Shown piece by piece: positions 8,101 to 9,463 of a stretch of 9,463 nt of DNA. Each line of letters starts with the position of its first letter. Position 1 is the stretch's first letter. Source of the stretch: Verrucomicrobiales bacterium (GTDB lineage Bacteria > Verrucomicrobiota > Verrucomicrobiia > Verrucomicrobiales > Verrucomicrobiaceae); the NCBI GenBank assembly GCA_003506995.1, contig DNXB01000098.1, positions 1 to 9,463 of the forward strand, written 5' to 3'. The position numbers and the translations under genes were made by a program. The notes beneath the pieces were generated by a model that was given only the letters and a program-made list of their open reading frames with translations, made no database searches and was not told the origin of the DNA.

Positions 8101-8271
8101 ATCACCATCAAGGCCGCGAAGGACAAGACCGAGCTGCTCGTGGACGGAGTGAAAGTCTGCGACGGCCCGAAGATCGAAGGCGTGCTCGATGTGCTGCAAT
8201 TCCGCGCCGGTGACAATTATTCCAAGGGAAAAGCCGAGTTTCGCAAAATCCGCCTTTCGCCGCTACCTTGA
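5197..8271 (+). CDS. Large exported protein with TPR-like/DUF4034-like helices and two LamG-like domains
   Basis: Function unknown. Residues 6-25 (MKSIFTLLPVFAAIFSCNAA) look like a signal peptide, cleaved near CNA-AD; the cysteine makes a weak, atypical lipobox (IFSC). Residues about 27-545 are almost all helical and rich in W, Y and A, like a tetratricopeptide-type solenoid. The segment LRPRWGGS (R352 to S358) and its surroundings resemble DUF4034 proteins, a family call I make from memory. Residues about 547-730 are beta-rich with LamG/concanavalin-like texture (GTNFEFTGEY, WISCAQW, YRLNHRDIVV). A charged helical linker follows. About 882-1024 is a second sandwich resembling DUF1080 domains (LKWQKQSGEW at the start, ELLVDGVKV, AEFRKIRL at the end). 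ATG 5197 and ATG 5212 are both possible; the signal peptide fits 5212 better and neither has a ribosome site. It probably shares an operon with the hydrolase 39 bases downstream. Glycan binding is an inference from the LamG-like folds. Confidence 0.8.
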   Translation: MSCVAMKSIFTLLPVFAAIFSCNAADTDWRQAAQDYLKEQQFAPIEIKPGARSASDLAKVRWAWMQRMLLPVFEKNLAEWPQQAEAAHSFVKQALMVKAGHPDVDPKRPWEVMATEGTALAKAKVEEPLLLWLAAWVVWESHESYTDAWDFLSRANRHKTLKDYPSVIAAHIEAQFNEIRRSSNSETIAKSNAERAKRMLKSAMDPAVFTPEEDELLFNEVEFVFNSTNVKERPEELRKLCAAPHLTPWLREMLNGKLQNSTGWSYRGTGYANTVKDDGWQKFAEHQVIARGHFKKAWELRPDRPQAATVMIDIVKCGNGEPGESTRLWFDRAVAAQYDHYGAYYALLWALRPRWGGSIGQMKAFYCACALTGKHEQGVVVAMRRILDYLEDEVDDIRHVLSQDPLKQVVLGSNRELAESKEVYRTWQRDWRLADYGVLAWVAGDYETAYDTFQQVPVPFPRQTRRRLNLLANEAEVRAQSVLHTFGFNTEWDAAEESYTLGRANDALPGYQDIASRFQGEPPGLLLERIAACKFETALATGKWVKMWAFPDLAEWHHLSGFWTGLKTGTLVNNGHGARAFLLHNGRTGTNFEFTGEYEEKDLPDGRQGLSIILGYHGSDQTEDWISCAQWTSSGKGAVASMLRKMYQTAAPHITPPVNGRTWKFHILCREGFVTYRLNHRDIVVNHRVTDKDGEIFEMPENSVIGFFHHFFHEKSHTHIRRLMIRRLDPPDEKDESKAAVTSLDDLRHGFAAHCRCVTAELNAVALVEAEQLAEDRQRAKKTDEAAQITAFATLLKTDAPVKAADMPVPAAGEDALATLLRGYHASLESRLVMARSEWKEKAFKLNDPATTAEVANFIRTELETHQSTEIEEPLAAANTLKWQKQSGEWTRTTELLAGSGDSTLLYDFNRAAPFQIDFEITVLEGMRARLVMGDVKFANEGGKTTFGLYPQPKGAKLFTYERKKPYQITIKAAKDKTELLVDGVKVCDGPKIEGVLDVLQFRAGDNYSKGKAEFRKIRLSPLP

Positions 8272-8310
8272 CCTACAAAGCACGTTTCAGATCACTCATC
8301 CGCCACCACC

Positions 8311-9354
8311 ATGCAACGCACCCTGATCTTCCTCGTCCTGGCCACCACACTCGCCGCGCAGGTCACTTCTGAAAACAACGAGATGCTGCGCGAAGGCTTG
8401 AAGCGCTATCCCGATGCGGACACGAACAAGGACGGCATCCTCACCATGGACGAAGGCCGCGCCTACCTTGCGAAGGTGCGGAAGAAGCCTTCCAGCGAGG
8501 CGAAGCCGGCGGCGAACGGCCTGAAGCCCGATTTCGCCAACGTGGCCTACGGACCGCATGAGCGGAACAAGATCGACCTCTATCTGGCGAAGTCCGACCA
8601 GCCGACACCGGTGGTGTTCATGATTCACGGCGGCGGGTTTCGTAACGGAGACAAGAGCCGTTGGTCATCCGATAAACAAATGAGCCAGCTCCTCGCCAGC
8701 GGTGTGTCCTGCGTGGCGGTGAACTATCCGTTCCTCGATGCCATGCCGATCCAGGACATCCTGCGGCAATGCGCCCGTGCCGTGCAGTTTGTGCGGTCGA
8801 AAGCCGGTGAGTGGAAGCTGGACAAAACGCGCTTCGCCTCCATGGGCGGCTCCGCCGGGGCTGGCACGTCGCTCTGGCTGGCCACACACGATGATCTGGC
8901 TGATCCCAAGGCCGAAGATCCGGTGCTGCGTGAGTCCACACGCCTCGTCTGCGCGGTTTGCAACAGCACCCAGGCCACCTACAACCTCACGCGCTGGGAA
9001 TCCTTCCTCGGACCAGCGAAACCGGAGTTCAACACCAGTGAGGCGGAAGGCGCGCTGTTTTACCACCTCTCCTCGGCGGCCGATTTCAGCACCGAGAGAG
9101 GGCAAAACATCCTGCGCGAGTGCGACATGCTGCATTGGATCACGCAAGACGATCCACCGCTGTTTTTGAGCAATCCACAGGTCGTGTCGGCGCCCACGAA
9201 TCGCGGCGAATGGCTGCACTGCATCCACCACGCGCGTGAGATTCAAAAAAAATGCTCGGTGGACGGCGTGCCCTGCATTGTGGCGCAGGACGAGCAGGAA
9301 CCGAAGCCGGATGCGGTCAGGTTTCTGCTCCAGCACCTGAAAGTTTCACCGTGA
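8311..9354 (+). CDS. Exported alpha/beta hydrolase with N-terminal EF-hand (esterase-like)
   Basis: Predicted carboxylesterase-like enzyme of the hormone-sensitive-lipase/BD-FAE type, acting outside the cytoplasm. Residues 1-16 (MQRTLIFLVLATTLAA) are a short signal peptide cleaved before QVTSEN. A textbook EF-hand loop sits at 37-48 (DTNKDGILTMDE, with D37, N39, D41, G42, L44 and E48), suggesting calcium binding. The hydrolase domain begins near residue 72. It has the oxyanion motif HGGG (H106 to G109) and the nucleophile elbow GGSAG with S181. The usual acid in an HGxxD context and the late GHGF-type histidine are not visible; a DDPP segment followed by HCIHHAREI occupies that region, so the triad is variant or impaired. 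ATG 8311 is the only sensible start because the signal peptide begins there. It lies 39 bases after the TPR/LamG gene and probably shares its transcript. The substrate is unknown; acyl or acetyl esters on a polysaccharide would suit the neighbours. Confidence 0.85.
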   Translation: MQRTLIFLVLATTLAAQVTSENNEMLREGLKRYPDADTNKDGILTMDEGRAYLAKVRKKPSSEAKPAANGLKPDFANVAYGPHERNKIDLYLAKSDQPTPVVFMIHGGGFRNGDKSRWSSDKQMSQLLASGVSCVAVNYPFLDAMPIQDILRQCARAVQFVRSKAGEWKLDKTRFASMGGSAGAGTSLWLATHDDLADPKAEDPVLRESTRLVCAVCNSTQATYNLTRWESFLGPAKPEFNTSEAEGALFYHLSSAADFSTERGQNILRECDMLHWITQDDPPLFLSNPQVVSAPTNRGEWLHCIHHAREIQKKCSVDGVPCIVAQDEQEPKPDAVRFLLQHLKVSP

Positions 9355-9368
9355 GAGGCAAAACGCGC

Positions 9369-9396
9369 TTGCACGACGGGCTGAGACGGCTATTAC
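9369..9396 (+). promoter_or_regulatory. Weak candidate promoter for the tRNA gene
   Basis: TTGCAC at 9369-9374 and TATTAC at 9391-9396 are separated by 16 bases. They match the sigma-70 boxes at three and four of six positions. A start about seven bases after the second box would leave a 5' leader of about 35 bases before the tRNA. The match is modest and could be chance. Confidence 0.25.
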
Positions 9397-9413
9397 TCGC
9401 GCCCTTCACCGAC

Positions 9414-9433
9414 CCTGTTTCGCAAGCGACAGG
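9414..9433 (+). other. Short hairpin just before the tRNA
   Basis: CCTGT (9414-9418) pairs with ACAGG (9429-9433), and two inner C-G pairs close a CAAG loop after a two-T bulge. No T-tract follows, so it is a poor rho-independent terminator for the hydrolase gene. If transcription starts upstream, it would lie in the 5' leader of the tRNA precursor. Confidence 0.25.
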
Positions 9434-9437
9434 AAAC

Positions 9438-9463
9438 GCCTCCGTAGCTCAGTTGGTAGAGCA
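9438..9463 (+). tRNA. tRNA gene, 5' part only (cut by window end)
   Basis: The bases fit the first third of a tRNA. The 5' acceptor strand is GCCTCCG (9438-9444), then TA, then a D-stem GCTC (9447-9450) paired with GAGC (9459-9462) around the conserved loop AGTTGGTA, and finally the A of position 26. The anticodon arm lies beyond the window, so the amino acid cannot be read. A 5' end of this kind is common in, for example, threonine tRNAs, but others share it. Confidence 0.9.

Noticed and set aside
5257..8199. Minus-strand open frames of 555 and 360 codons opposite the TPR/LamG gene
   Set aside because: They have the same low-complexity shadow composition, and the + strand gene there has a signal peptide and recognisable folds.
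8272..8310. Promoter or terminator between the TPR/LamG gene and the hydrolase
   Set aside because: The 39 bases show no hairpin and no sigma-70-like boxes, so co-transcription is the simpler reading.

Overview
The window is GC-rich (about 60% or more by eye) bacterial DNA. It carries four long protein genes, three of them with a readable N-terminal export signal and the fourth with one just upstream of its first usable start codon, and it ends inside a tRNA gene. Scarce Shine-Dalgarno sequences, large exported proteins built from HEAT or TPR-like helices plus LamG-like folds, an EF-hand fused to an esterase, and a short CATTC-rich repeat together suggest the Planctomycetes-Verrucomicrobia group, most likely a Prosthecobacter-like verrucomicrobium. 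That assignment is inference from style, not from a marker gene.

Layout. Positions 1-104 hold a CATTC-rich direct repeat and an open reading frame that continues into the first gene. Gene 1 (105-4208, +) is an unusual fusion: a long HEAT-repeat array, a thioredoxin-like domain with a CKDC active site, and a six-helix CcdA/DsbD-type membrane domain with one cysteine in helix 1 and one in helix 4. Its TGA stop is followed by 34 further in-frame, coding-like codons (4209-4313). A hairpin at 4333-4359 separates it from the convergent gene 2 (4366-5142, -), a secreted lyase of polysaccharide lyase family 14 that keeps the whole active-site set I can recall for the family. A 54-base gap then leads to the divergent gene 3 (5197-8271, +), a 1024-residue exported protein with a helical-repeat region and two LamG/DUF1080-like beta-sandwich regions. 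Gene 4 (8311-9354, +) follows after 39 bases and is an exported alpha/beta hydrolase with an N-terminal EF-hand. The last 26 bases are the start of a tRNA gene.

How they might work together. Gene 1 looks like a machine that carries reducing electrons from the cytoplasm across the inner membrane to an exported scaffold. Genes 2-4 resemble a small cell-envelope set for acidic polysaccharides: a lyase, a possible glycan-binding repeat protein and an esterase-like enzyme. Only genes 3 and 4 are placed like an operon, so the functional link to gene 2, and to gene 1, is a hypothesis. I see no CRISPR array, transposase, toxin-antitoxin pair or phage gene.
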